Program-made: the position numbers and the translations under genes | Shown here: one piece after another, positions 55,876 to 63,841 of the stretch | How the letters are laid out: every line of letters begins with the position of its first letter | How positions within the stretch are numbered: the stretch's first letter is position 1 | DNA from: Rhodoferax sp. | Lineage (GTDB): Bacteria > Pseudomonadota > Gammaproteobacteria > Burkholderiales > Burkholderiaceae_C | DNA length: 64,000 nt | Direction: 5' to 3' | Assembly (NCBI GenBank): GCA_031291305.1 | Contig: JARLJH010000048.1 | Span: forward strand, 342,487 to 406,486 | The notes under the pieces: model-generated | The model's input: the letters and a program-made list of their open reading frames with translations, nothing else | Told to the model about the DNA's origin: nothing | The model's database searches: none

Positions 55876-56556
55876 ATGACCGAAACCTTGCCAGATTCAA
55901 CACCGCCCATCACACCCTCGGATACACCAGCCGCTAGCGTCAGCGCGGCATCCGCCAAAGGCAAAAACCGCTTCGCTAGCGCACAGCCCGTTCTGGAGAA
56001 GCTTTTTGAGCTGTATCCGCAGCTGTTTGGCCAGCGCTTTGTGCCGCTGAAGTTGGGGGTGTTTCAGGACCTGCTGGCGGCGCACCCCGAGGCGTTTGCC
56101 AAGGATGCGCTCAAGCTGGCTCTGGGCGTGCATACCCGCTCCACGCGCTATCTGCAAAGCGTGGCCCAGGGTCTGCCGCGCCATGACCTGCAAGCCCAGC
56201 CGGTGGAGCCTGTGGCGCCCGAGCATGTCTTGCTGTCCATCATTGAACTGTTTCATCGCCGACAGGCACGCACGGCGGAGGACCTGTTGCCGCGTCTGCG
56301 TAACCAGTTGCTGACGGCCTACCAGGCCAGCGGCCTGTCACGGCAAGATATGTTGTCGCGTCTGCCGACCTTGCAGGAGCCCGTGACAACGCTGCTGGAC
56401 GAGGTGATGGCCGAGGTCGATCAGCAACGCGCGCGTCAGGCGGCCTTGCTCAAAGCCTTTGATGCCAGCGGCAAAACAGTGCAGGAGTTTGCTGCAGAAC
56501 TGGGCATGGACCCGCGACAAGTGCAATCTGCCCTGAAACAGCGCAGCGCAAGCTAA
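55876..56556 (+). CDS. proQ: ProQ/FinO-domain RNA-binding protein
   Basis: ProQ-type proteins bind structured RNAs and influence sRNA function and mRNA stability. The 226-residue protein has a polar, disordered N-terminus (about 30 residues), then the ProQ/FinO domain at about residues 33-125, with LFELYPQLFGQRFVPLKLGV and ALGVHTRSTRYLQSVAQG. The C-terminal part (FDASGKTVQEFAAELGMDPR) resembles a small helix-turn-helix rather than the Tudor domain of E. coli ProQ. It is divergent from the ATP-grasp gene across 76 bases. Confidence 0.9.
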   Translation: MTETLPDSTPPITPSDTPAASVSAASAKGKNRFASAQPVLEKLFELYPQLFGQRFVPLKLGVFQDLLAAHPEAFAKDALKLALGVHTRSTRYLQSVAQGLPRHDLQAQPVEPVAPEHVLLSIIELFHRRQARTAEDLLPRLRNQLLTAYQASGLSRQDMLSRLPTLQEPVTTLLDEVMAEVDQQRARQAALLKAFDASGKTVQEFAAELGMDPRQVQSALKQRSAS

Positions 56557-56636
56557 AGCAGGTTTCGGGCGCTGTCCGCTGTCTCTAGAATGGTTTGGCG
56601 TGTGTTGATGCAGCCGGGCAAAAATAAGGAGGCGTG

Positions 56637-57770
56637 ATGAGCTACACCCAGAAGCTGACTTTTTCAATGATGGTGCCGACCGTGATGGTGGCTGGTGCCG
56701 GGTCTGCTGTGGCGCTGGGCGCTTGGTGGATCCATCAAGAAGCGCTCAAAGTCCAGTCCGATGTCATTGCTGGTTATTTGGAGATTGGTGGCTGGGGAGC
56801 TGGCATCCTGACGTTGGTTTGTGTGCTGGCCTGTCTCGGGGTGACGGTGTGGATACGTCGCACCGCCTTGCAGGTGCTCGGTGGCGATCCGTCCCTGGCC
56901 AGTGACATTCTGGCGCACATGGCCGATGGCGAGCTTCACTACCGCATTCCTGCGGCCCCCGCGGGCAGCCTGCTGGACTCGGTGCAGCGCGTGGCCACCA
57001 TGCTTGAAGCGACGCTGGGCGCCATCGGTCAAGCGTCCACGCAGGTGACAGCCGTGTCGCAGGAGATTGACCGGGACAACCGCGACCTAAGTGAGCGCAC
57101 CGACCAGACCGTCGGCCAGCTCACCACTACCGCACGGCATGTTGAAGAAGTCACCCTGAATGTCCGGCAGTCGTCTGAAGCTGCGCATCGTGTCACTGCC
57201 ATGGCGTTGCAAGCCTGCGATGTGGCCAAGCGTGGTGGTCAGGCGGTGGGGCAGGTGGTGAGCACCATGCAGGAGATCAATCAGAGCTCGCAGAAAATAG
57301 CCGACATCATTGGTGTGATTGACGGCATTGCGTTTCAGACCAATATCCTGGCGCTCAATGCGGCGGTGGAGGCAGCGCGCGCCGGCGAGCAGGGACGGGG
57401 CTTTGCGGTGGTGGCCAGCGAGGTGCGCAGCCTGGCCGGGCGTAGCGCCGTGGCTGCGCGTGAGATCAAGGCGCTGATTGATACCTCGGTCAGCAAGGTT
57501 GAGGCGGGTTCCAGCCAGGTGCAACATGCCTTGAGCACCATGGATGACATTGTCAACTCAGTGCAACAGGTGAGCGACACGGTGGCGGGTATCAGCGCAT
57601 TGGCTCAAGAGCAATCCGGCGGTATGGACGACGTCAACAGTGCAATCCATGGGCTGGAGTCGATAGCGCGTCAGAACGAAGAAACCGCCGTGCGGGCGCA
57701 AGCCGCATCGCACACCCTGCAAGAGCAGGCAAGCCTGCTGATGCAAGCGGTGTCTACGTTCAAACCGTAG
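56637..57770 (+). CDS. Methyl-accepting chemotaxis protein without a large sensor domain
   Basis: This chemoreceptor signals to CheA/CheW. The 377-residue protein has TM1 (about residues 8-30), a very short periplasmic loop of roughly 15 residues, TM2 (about residues 44-66), a HAMP region and a long signalling coiled coil whose hairpin tip is [20 protein letters not shown] plus [17 protein letters not shown]. With almost no periplasmic domain, it may sense membrane state or act with a partner. The ATG at 56637 follows AAGGAGG at 56626-56632; a GTG one codon upstream is too close. Confidence 0.92.
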   Translation: MSYTQKLTFSMMVPTVMVAGAGSAVALGAWWIHQEALKVQSDVIAGYLEIGGWGAGILTLVCVLACLGVTVWIRRTALQVLGGDPSLASDILAHMADGELHYRIPAAPAGSLLDSVQRVATMLEATLGAIGQASTQVTAVSQEIDRDNRDLSERTDQTVGQLTTTARHVEEVTLNVRQSSEAAHRVTAMALQACDVAKRGGQAVGQVVSTMQEINQSSQKIADIIGVIDGIAFQTNILALNAAVEAARAGEQGRGFAVVASEVRSLAGRSAVAAREIKALIDTSVSKVEAGSSQVQHALSTMDDIVNSVQQVSDTVAGISALAQEQSGGMDDVNSAIHGLESIARQNEETAVRAQAASHTLQEQASLLMQAVSTFKP

Positions 57771-57780
57771 CATTCGCCGG

Positions 57781-57816
57781 GACCACGGCAGCACCGAATG
57801 ATGCGGCGCCGTGGTC
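57781..57816. terminator. Hairpin between converging chemoreceptor and gcvP genes
   Basis: GACCACGGC and GCCGTGGTC form a perfect 9-bp stem in the 58-base gap between two convergent genes. It lies 10 bases after the chemoreceptor stop and 12 bases after the gcvP stop. T-runs are short, so it may act as a weak bidirectional terminator. Confidence 0.6.
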
Positions 57817-57828
57817 GCTTTCCAAGGC

Positions 57829-60708
57829 TTATTGTTCTATCGGCACGCAGCAGCAAAACAGGTTGCGGTCACCATAGACGTTGTCGATACGACCCACCGG
57901 TGGCCAATACTTGCTTTGCTTGAGGCTGGGCACCGGAAAGGCCGCCAGCTCCCGTGCATACGGCTTGGACCACTCTGAAGTCAATAGCGCCGCAGCGGTG
58001 TGCGGGGCATTTTTCAGCGGATTGTTATCCTGTGGCCATTCACCACTTTGCACCTTGGCGATTTCTTCGCGGATGGCGATCATGGCGTCGATGAAGCGGT
58101 CCAGCTCTTCCAACGTTTCGCTCTCGGTGGGTTCGACCATCAGCGTGCCCGGTACCGGGAAGCTCAGCGTCGGGGCGTGAAAACCGTAGTCCATCAGGCG
58201 CTTGGTCACGTCCTCGGCGCTGATGCCATGGGCGCCGCCAGTGGCTTCTTTGAGCTGGCGCACGTCCAGAATACATTCATGAGCCACGCGGCCAGGCTTG
58301 CCGTCCACCGGAACGCTGGTGTAGAGCGTCGGGAAGTGATCCTTGAGGCGCGCACTGATGTAGTTGGCGCTCAGGATAGCGACTTCGGTGGCGGCTTGGA
58401 GGCCAGCGGCACCCATCATGCGGCAGTACATCCAACTGATCGGCAGCACCGCAGCATTGCCCAAGGGGGCGGCTGAAACTGCGCCGCCGCCGTTGCCGGG
58501 CAGGAACGGCACCAAGTCTTGCACCACACACACCGGCCCGACGCCTGGGCCACCACCGCCGTGTGGGATGCAGAAGGTCTTGTGCAGGTTCAGGTGGCTC
58601 ACGTCGCCGCCAAACTCGCCCGGTGCGGCCAAGCCGACCAGCGCGTTCATATTGGCACCGTCGACATAGACGCGACCGCCGTGGCTGTGCACCAGCGCGC
58701 ACAGCTCTTTGACGTTGGTCTCGAAGACGCCGTGCGTGCTCGGGTAGGTGATCATCATCGCCGCCAGATTCGCGCTGTGCAGTTCGCACTTGGCTTTCAG
58801 GTCAGCCATGTCGACGTTGCCCTGCGCGTCGCAGGCGGTGACCACCACCTTCATGCCGACCATGGTGGCGCTGGCCGGGTTGGTGCCGTGGGCGCTGCTG
58901 GGGATCAAGCAGATGTTGCGGTTGGCTTGGCCGCGCGAGGCATGGTAGGCACGAATGGCCAGCATACCCGCGTATTCACCTTGGCTGCCGGCGTTGGGCT
59001 GCAGGCTGATGTCGGCATAACCCGTAGCTTGGCACAACCAGGCCCGCAACTGCACGTCCAACTCCGCGTAACCCAAACGCTGGTCAGCGGGGGCAAACGG
59101 GTGGATGCCTGCAAATTCCGGCCAGGTGATCGGGATCATCTCGCTGGTGGCGTTGAGCTTCATGGTGCAACTGCCCAGCGGGATCATGCTGCGGTCCAGC
59201 GCTAGGTCGAAGTCTGACAGGCGGCGGATGTAGCGCAGCATGCCGGTTTCACTGTGATGGCTGTTGAACACCGGGTGGCTCAGATAGCTGCTGACGCGTA
59301 GCAGCGCAGCGGGCAACAGCGTCGTGGCTTTTGACTCGACTTGCGCAAACGTCAGTGTGCGCGACGCACCGCCAGCGGCGTTAGCAAAGAACGACCACAG
59401 CGCTTCCACGTCCGCGCGGGTGGTGGTTTCATCCAGCGAGATGCCCAGACTGGTTTGAGAGACAAATCGCAGGTTAGCCCCCGTCTTGACTGCGCTGTCA
59501 GCTATCAAGGAAGTAGCGCCTCCGGTGGTCACGGTGAGCGTGTCAAACGCACTGGTATTGGCCATGGTGTAGCCCAGCGACTTTAGACCGGCCGCCAGCA
59601 CAGCGGTCATGGCGGCCACACGCTGCGCAATGCGCTTCAAGCCTTGCGGGCCGTGGTAGACGGCGTACATGCTGGCAATCACGGCGGGCAGCACTTGCGC
59701 GGTACAGATGTTGGAGGTGGCTTTCTCGCGGCGGATGTGTTGCTCGCGCGTTTGCAGCGCCAGCCGGTAAGCCGGGTTGCCGTGCGCATCGACGCTGACG
59801 CCGACCAGGCGGCCCGGCATGCTGCGTTTGAACTCGTCGCGGCAGGCCATGTAAGCGGCGTGCGGGCCGCCATTGCCCATGGGCATGCCAAAGCGCTGGG
59901 TGCTGCCGATGGCAATGTCGGCACCCAATTCGCCCGGTGGCGTCAGCAAGGTCAGCGCCAGCAGGTCAGCAGCCATGATGATTACGCCGCCGGTGTCCTT
60001 GTAGTCGGCGATCAACTCGCGGTCATCGCGCACCGTGCCGTTGACGCCAGGGTATTGCAGCAGCAGGGCAAAACTTTCCTTGGCCAGGGCTTCGTCGGGT
60101 TTGCAAACGGTGACGGTAATGCCCAGCGGCTCGGCACGGGTGCGGATCACGGCCAGGGTCTGTGGCAAGACCTCGTCGTCCACCAGAAACGTGGTGGATT
60201 TGGACTTGCTCATGCGCAGCGCCAGCGTCATGGCTTCGGCAGCGGCGGTGGCTTCGTCGAGCATCGACGCATTGGCCATCGGCATGGCGGTCAGGTCGGC
60301 GATCATGGTCTGGAAGTTGATCAGCGCTTCCATGCGGCCCTGGCTGATTTCCGCCTGATACGGCGTGTAGGCGGTGTACCAGGCGGGGTTTTCCAGAATG
60401 TTGCGCAGGATCACGCCGGGTGTCAGGGTGTCGTAATAGCCCTGGCCGATGTAGCTCTTGAACACCTTGTTCTTGGTGGCAATGGCCTTGAGTTCGGCCA
60501 GAGCGGCGGCTTCGGTGATGGCGGCCGGGATGGCCATGGGTTGCTGGCGGGCGATGCTGCGCGGGACGATCTCGTCGATCAGTGCGGCGCGGGACGTGGC
60601 GCCAACGGCTTTGAGCATGAGCGCTTCATCGGCTGCGTCCACACCAATGTGGCGGGCGATGAATTCGCTGGCGTTTTCGAGTTCGGAAAGGGGAGGGGTG
60701 TGGGACAT
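57829..60708 (-). CDS. gcvP: Glycine dehydrogenase (decarboxylating), P protein
   Basis: GcvP decarboxylates glycine with pyridoxal phosphate and passes the aminomethyl group to the lipoyl arm of GcvH. The 959-residue single-chain form has the N-terminal half signature [20 protein letters not shown] and the PLP lysine in [18 protein letters not shown] (near residue 708). The glycine-rich tract and the C-terminal [16 protein letters not shown] are intact. A palindromic-repeat-like stretch lies in the middle (59462-59516) without disturbing length. It is last in the gcvT-gcvH-gcvP order, 121 bases after gcvH. Confidence 0.97.
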   Translation of the reverse strand: MSHTPPLSELENASEFIARHIGVDAADEALMLKAVGATSRAALIDEIVPRSIARQQPMAIPAAITEAAALAELKAIATKNKVFKSYIGQGYYDTLTPGVILRNILENPAWYTAYTPYQAEISQGRMEALINFQTMIADLTAMPMANASMLDEATAAAEAMTLALRMSKSKSTTFLVDDEVLPQTLAVIRTRAEPLGITVTVCKPDEALAKESFALLLQYPGVNGTVRDDRELIADYKDTGGVIIMAADLLALTLLTPPGELGADIAIGSTQRFGMPMGNGGPHAAYMACRDEFKRSMPGRLVGVSVDAHGNPAYRLALQTREQHIRREKATSNICTAQVLPAVIASMYAVYHGPQGLKRIAQRVAAMTAVLAAGLKSLGYTMANTSAFDTLTVTTGGATSLIADSAVKTGANLRFVSQTSLGISLDETTTRADVEALWSFFANAAGGASRTLTFAQVESKATTLLPAALLRVSSYLSHPVFNSHHSETGMLRYIRRLSDFDLALDRSMIPLGSCTMKLNATSEMIPITWPEFAGIHPFAPADQRLGYAELDVQLRAWLCQATGYADISLQPNAGSQGEYAGMLAIRAYHASRGQANRNICLIPSSAHGTNPASATMVGMKVVVTACDAQGNVDMADLKAKCELHSANLAAMMITYPSTHGVFETNVKELCALVHSHGGRVYVDGANMNALVGLAAPGEFGGDVSHLNLHKTFCIPHGGGGPGVGPVCVVQDLVPFLPGNGGGAVSAAPLGNAAVLPISWMYCRMMGAAGLQAATEVAILSANYISARLKDHFPTLYTSVPVDGKPGRVAHECILDVRQLKEATGGAHGISAEDVTKRLMDYGFHAPTLSFPVPGTLMVEPTESETLEELDRFIDAMIAIREEIAKVQSGEWPQDNNPLKNAPHTAAALLTSEWSKPYARELAAFPVPSLKQSKYWPPVGRIDNVYGDRNLFCCCVPIEQ
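59462..59516 (-). repeat. Palindromic-repeat-like stretch inside gcvP
   Basis: On the minus strand the sequence TTGATAGCTGACAGCGCAGT, followed by CAAGACGGGGGCTAACCTGCG, shows the AGCT and GGGGGCTA landmarks of the family. It encodes [15 protein letters not shown]. The protein here has nearly the same length as E. coli GcvP, so this is not a simple insertion; chance likeness cannot be excluded. Confidence 0.4.
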
Positions 60709-60829
60709 GACAGTGACTCAGGAGTAACTTGAAGATGAAGCGGATGCGTGACCCGGCGGGATCACAGCATCGGCGCGCAAACACAGCCGCTGCGCGGGCA
60801 TCGCGCAGGCGGTCGGGTCGGGCGTGATC

Positions 60830-61204
60830 TCAGTGCGCGTCAGCCGCGAAACTGGTGTAGCTGGTCTCGTCCATCAGGCCGTCCAACTCAGCCGGGTTGG
60901 CCAGTGTCATTTTGAAGAACCAGCCCGCGCCCAGCGGGTCAGAGTTGGCCAGTGCCGGGTCAGCGCGAAGGGCTTCGTTGACTTCGGTGACGACTCCGTT
61001 GGCGGGCATGTAGACGTCAGCTGCGGCCTTGACCGACTCCACCACGGCGGCAGCGTCTTTGGCTGCGTAGGTTTTGCCAACTTCGGGCAGATCGACAAAC
61101 ACCACGTCGCCCAGCGCGTCTTGTGCGTGCTGGGTGATGCCCACGGTGGCGTTGTTGCCGTCGATCAGGACCCATTCGTGGTCGGGGGTGAATTTGATGC
61201 TCAT
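60830..61204 (-). CDS. gcvH: Glycine cleavage system H protein
   Basis: GcvH is the small lipoylated carrier that shuttles the aminomethyl intermediate between GcvP, GcvT and dihydrolipoyl dehydrogenase. The 124-residue protein has the lipoyl-attachment lysine at about K59 in AVVESVKAAADVYMPANG. Other family features are HEWVLIDGNNATVGITQHAQ and LGDVVFVDLPEVG. It lies between gcvT (238 bases upstream) and gcvP (121 bases downstream) on the minus strand. Confidence 0.97.
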   Translation of the reverse strand: MSIKFTPDHEWVLIDGNNATVGITQHAQDALGDVVFVDLPEVGKTYAAKDAAAVVESVKAAADVYMPANGVVTEVNEALRADPALANSDPLGAGWFFKMTLANPAELDGLMDETSYTSFAADAH

Positions 61205-61239
61205 GTGGTGCTCCGTAAAGTGAATTGAAACGTTGGAAA

Positions 61240-61269
61240 CTTGAACTTGAACTTGAACTTGAACTTGAA
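61240..61269. repeat. Tandem CTTGAA hexanucleotide repeat, five units
   Basis: Five perfect head-to-tail CTTGAA units lie 36 bases upstream of the gcvH start. Read on the minus strand they are TTCAAG units in the gcvH leader. Slippage could change the leader length between strains. Confidence 0.9.
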
Positions 61270-61287
61270 TTGTTTGTCTTTTTACCC

Positions 61288-61407
61288 GCAGCGCGCGCTG
61301 GGTATCTAACTACGCAAATGTCCCCCGGTTTGGGCTTTGCCCAAACCTCCTCCTTGATTTTGCTGCGTCAGACACCCAACGCACGCTGCTAGTCGCTGTC
61401 GGGGGAA
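61288..61407. repeat. Interlocking inverted-repeat element between gcvH and gcvT
   Basis: Outer arms GCAGCGCGCGCTGGGTAT (61288-61305) and ACACCCAACGCACGCTGC (61372-61389) pair at 15 of 18 positions. A perfect hairpin TTTGGGC-TTT-GCCCAAA (61329-61345) lies within. TCCCCCG (61321-61327) inside the loop can pair with CGGGGGA (61400-61406) outside the arm, an arrangement that would form a pseudoknot. It is non-coding and would be part of a gcvT-gcvH transcript. Confidence 0.7.
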
Positions 61408-61442
61408 AAGCATGGCGCAGGATGAGGGTTGGCAAAGGGGAT

Positions 61443-62591
61443 TTAACCGCGGAAGTAATTGGTGGGCACAAAGGGCATGGCCACCACTTCCATTTTGACG
61501 GGCTTGCCGCGCACGATGGCGTTGACTTGGGTGCCCACACTCGCCAAGGCGGGGGGCAGGTAAGCCATGGCAATGGGCTTGTCGATGGTTGGGCCGAGCA
61601 GGCCGCTGGTGACTTCGCCCACGCGTGTGCCGGTTTGGTCTTGCAGTTCGGTGTGCTCGCGCACCGGAATCCGCTCCAGCGCCACAAGTCCAACACGTTT
61701 TCGGCTTGTAGCCCTTGTAGGATCTGCTAATTGAGCTAGTATTTTTGTAGCTCCAGGAAAACCGCCAGCGCGGGCGCCACCGGATCGGCGTACCTTCTGC
61801 ATGGCCCAGTTCAGGCTGGCTTCGACCGGGGTTGTGGTGGCATCGATGTCATTGCCGTAGAGCGGCAGACCGGCTTCCAGACGCAGAGAGTTACGTGCAC
61901 CCAGGCCAATCGGCTTGACTTCAGGTTGTGCCAGCAGCGTTTTGGCCAGCGCCAAGGCATCTGAAGCATCCACAGAAATTTCGAAACCATCTTCGCCCGT
62001 GTAGCCGCTGCGGGTCAGGAAAACGTCAATGTCAAGCGAACCGGTGCTGACGGTAAAGTGGCCGCCGGTCATGAATACCAGCTTTTCCACGCCCGGTGCC
62101 AGTCGCGACAGGGCAGTCACAGCCTGTGGGCCTTGCAGCGCCAGCAGGGCAAATTCCGGCATCGGGATGACCTGGCAGCGATTGCCGATCTTGGCCTGGA
62201 TGTGGGCGATGTCACCCACCTTGCAGGCGCCGTTGACGATGACAAAAATCTCGTCAGCGGCTTTGCGGAAAAACATCAGGTCGTCGATGATGCCACCCTC
62301 GTCATTGAGCAGCAGGCCGTAGCGTTGTTTACCGACCGGCAGGTCAATCACGTCTACTGGCAGCAGAGTTTCCAGAGCCGCTGCGGCGTCGGGGCCGACC
62401 AGTCGCAACTGGCCCATGTGCGACACATCGAACAGGCCGGCGGCACTGCGGGTGTGCTTGTGTTCGGCGATCAGGCCAGCCGGGTATTGCACCGGCATTG
62501 AATAGCCAGCAAACGGCACCATGCGCGCACCGAGCGCGATGTGCAGGTCATTGAGGGGAACGTTCAAAAGCGGATCAGGCGATGCGGACAT
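61443..62591 (-). CDS. gcvT: Aminomethyltransferase, T protein of glycine cleavage
   Basis: GcvT transfers the one-carbon unit from the H-protein-bound intermediate to tetrahydrofolate and releases ammonia. The 382-residue protein begins with a short lead, then LNDLHIALGARMVPFAGYSM, with DVSHMGQLRLVG and TRSGYTGEDGFEISV as family motifs. The end, VPTNYFRG, is a typical GcvT C-terminus. A repeat-like AT-rich stretch lies at 61696-61754 near the start of the C-terminal domain. It is first in the gcv group, directly downstream of the glycine riboswitch. Confidence 0.97.
   Translation of the reverse strand: MSASPDPLLNVPLNDLHIALGARMVPFAGYSMPVQYPAGLIAEHKHTRSAAGLFDVSHMGQLRLVGPDAAAALETLLPVDVIDLPVGKQRYGLLLNDEGGIIDDLMFFRKAADEIFVIVNGACKVGDIAHIQAKIGNRCQVIPMPEFALLALQGPQAVTALSRLAPGVEKLVFMTGGHFTVSTGSLDIDVFLTRSGYTGEDGFEISVDASDALALAKTLLAQPEVKPIGLGARNSLRLEAGLPLYGNDIDATTTPVEASLNWAMQKVRRSGGARAGGFPGATKILAQLADPTRATSRKRVGLVALERIPVREHTELQDQTGTRVGEVTSGLLGPTIDKPIAMAYLPPALASVGTQVNAIVRGKPVKMEVVAMPFVPTNYFRG
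61696..61754 (-). repeat. Palindromic repeat copy inside gcvT
   Basis: On the minus strand it reads GGAGCTACAAAAATACTAGC, then TCAATTAGCAGATCCTAC and AAGGGCTACAAGCCGAAAACG. It is markedly AT-rich within a GC-rich gene and has the AAGGGCTA-N-AAGCC end of the family. It encodes GATKILAQLADPTRATSRK, which still fits GcvT, so the repeat seems to overlay rather than interrupt the protein. Confidence 0.5.
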
Positions 62592-62649
62592 CAGTCACTC
62601 CAGGGGCAGACCAAAAAAATCTGTGACGACACACCGTGTCGAGCCACAG

Positions 62650-62910
62650 GCTGCCCCCGCTGTCCGCTTTACCTGAGAGATTCGCCGGGTCCTTGCCTGC
62701 CGGGTGGCGGGCTGACTGCGGGTTGCTCCTTCGGTGGGTGCTGGCCTTGACGGGCCAGACGCCTCTCTCCAGTGGGGATACGTCTTGGACTCTTGCGAGT
62801 CTGAAACGGCTGTCAGTCCTTTTGCCTGAGCGTTCAAACTGCTGCAATCAGCGGTTCTGCGCCTTCGGCGGCTGCCTGTCCATCGGGTGGACGGGGCTGC
62901 TCTCTCCTGA
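62650..62910 (-). promoter_or_regulatory. Tandem glycine riboswitch upstream of gcvT
   Basis: Two aptamers are seen on the minus strand. Aptamer 1 (about 62908-62808) has GGAGAGAGCAG, GCCGAAGGCGCAGAACCGC and GCTCAGGCAAAAGGACTGAC. Aptamer 2 (about 62770-62650) has GGAGAGAGGCG, CACCGAAGGAGCAACCCGC and AATCTCTCAGGTAAAGCGGA then CAGC. These are the conserved glycine-binding core elements. It ends about 60 bases before the gcvT start. In this class glycine binding usually turns expression on. The linker of about 37 bases holds a GACTC-TTGC-GAGTC hairpin. Confidence 0.95.
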
Positions 62911-62974
62911 CGCCGCGAATTCTACCTGCACGACCGATAATGCTCACTCGTTTCAACTGCTTGACAAATTCCGC

Positions 62975-63508
62975 ATGAACAGCTTGAACAAACTGCTATG
63001 TCTTGGTTTTGTGTTGGTGTTGACCCTTTCTGGCTGCGGCACTTCGACACCTGTGCAACGCGGTTGGCAGCCTTACGCTGACGGGGCGCGTGATGCGACC
63101 AACGACTCAAGCGCTGATATTCCTTCGCGCCTGTCGCCTGATCAAGCGGAGGATGTCACTCTTTACGCGCTTGGACTGGTGGGCACGCCTTACCGTTATG
63201 GTGGCAACACCCCCGAAAGCGGTTTCGACTGCAGTGGTCTGATTGATCACGTTTACCAGGCCAGAGTGGGCGTGAAGGCACCGCGCACGGTCGCCAAATT
63301 GCAAAATTGGGGCGAGCCGGTGCCCGATGATGTGTTGCGATCAGGAGACCTGGTGCTGTTTGCACAGCGCGGCACGGCTACGCACGCTGGTATCTACGTT
63401 GGTGATGGTCGTTTTGTGCACGCACCTTCCACCGGAGGCACGGTGCGTCTGGACGATCTGAACTCGCGTTACTGGGCCTCGCAGCGCAAGTTGTTTCGTC
63501 GTCCCTGA
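62975..63508 (+). CDS. NlpC/P60-family lipoprotein (peptidoglycan endopeptidase)
   Basis: This is a cell-wall hydrolase that probably cleaves peptide stems of peptidoglycan. The 177-residue protein has a lipoprotein signal, with lipobox LSGC at Cys21, and an NlpC/P60 domain with catalytic Cys86 in SGFDCSGLIDHVY and His near 139 in ATHAGIYVGDGRFVHAP. I placed the start at ATG 62975, since the upstream part of the open frame is antisense to the glycine riboswitch. It is divergent from gcvT and converges with a small membrane protein gene. Confidence 0.93.
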   Translation: MNSLNKLLCLGFVLVLTLSGCGTSTPVQRGWQPYADGARDATNDSSADIPSRLSPDQAEDVTLYALGLVGTPYRYGGNTPESGFDCSGLIDHVYQARVGVKAPRTVAKLQNWGEPVPDDVLRSGDLVLFAQRGTATHAGIYVGDGRFVHAPSTGGTVRLDDLNSRYWASQRKLFRRP

Positions 63509-63841
63509 TCAGCCCGTCATCGCGATGACGCTGACAAAGCTGACCTTGACCAACAGCCAGGTGCCAAGCACGATCAGCCAGGACTTCCAGTTGACACGCG
63601 GCGTATTGAAGCGGTTTTCAGCCAGGGTGAAGACCACCGCGCAGGCGGCTCCGAAGATCAAGCCCACCAGCGCCTGGTAAACCTTGTCCAGCCAGATCGG
63701 GCTGGCATTGTCGGCTACGGGCTGGAACACACTGACCACCAGTCCGAACAGCAGCCAGCGCACCATGTAGCCGCGCCAGCGATACCACGGTCCAGGAGGC
63801 TCCGTGGACCAATGCGGGGGAACTGGGGCGGCAGGTGCCAT
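63509..63841 (-). CDS. Small uncharacterised membrane protein
   Basis: This 110-residue protein has a Pro/Trp-rich N-terminus ([20 protein letters not shown]) and three hydrophobic segments: MVRWLLFGLVVSVFQ, a middle KVYQALVGLIFGAACAVVFT and SWLIVLGTWLLVKVSFVSVI. No known motif is visible. The ATG overlaps the stop of the ETF-ubiquinone oxidoreductase gene by one base (TGATG), so it is co-transcribed and coupled to it. The longer frame to 63931 only reads through that gene in another frame. A link to electron transfer is an inference from position. Confidence 0.7.
   Translation of the reverse strand: MAPAAPVPPHWSTEPPGPWYRWRGYMVRWLLFGLVVSVFQPVADNASPIWLDKVYQALVGLIFGAACAVVFTLAENRFNTPRVNWKSWLIVLGTWLLVKVSFVSVIAMTG

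Noticed and set aside
59644-60732. Long open frame of 362 codons on the plus strand
   Set aside because: It is fully antisense to gcvP, and its translation is low-complexity (Gly, His, Val, Ala) as expected for the mirror of a GC-rich gene. No family motif is present.
62636-62974. Upstream extension of the NlpC/P60 open frame
   Set aside because: This part is the complement of the glycine riboswitch, and a normal lipoprotein signal peptide begins at 62975.
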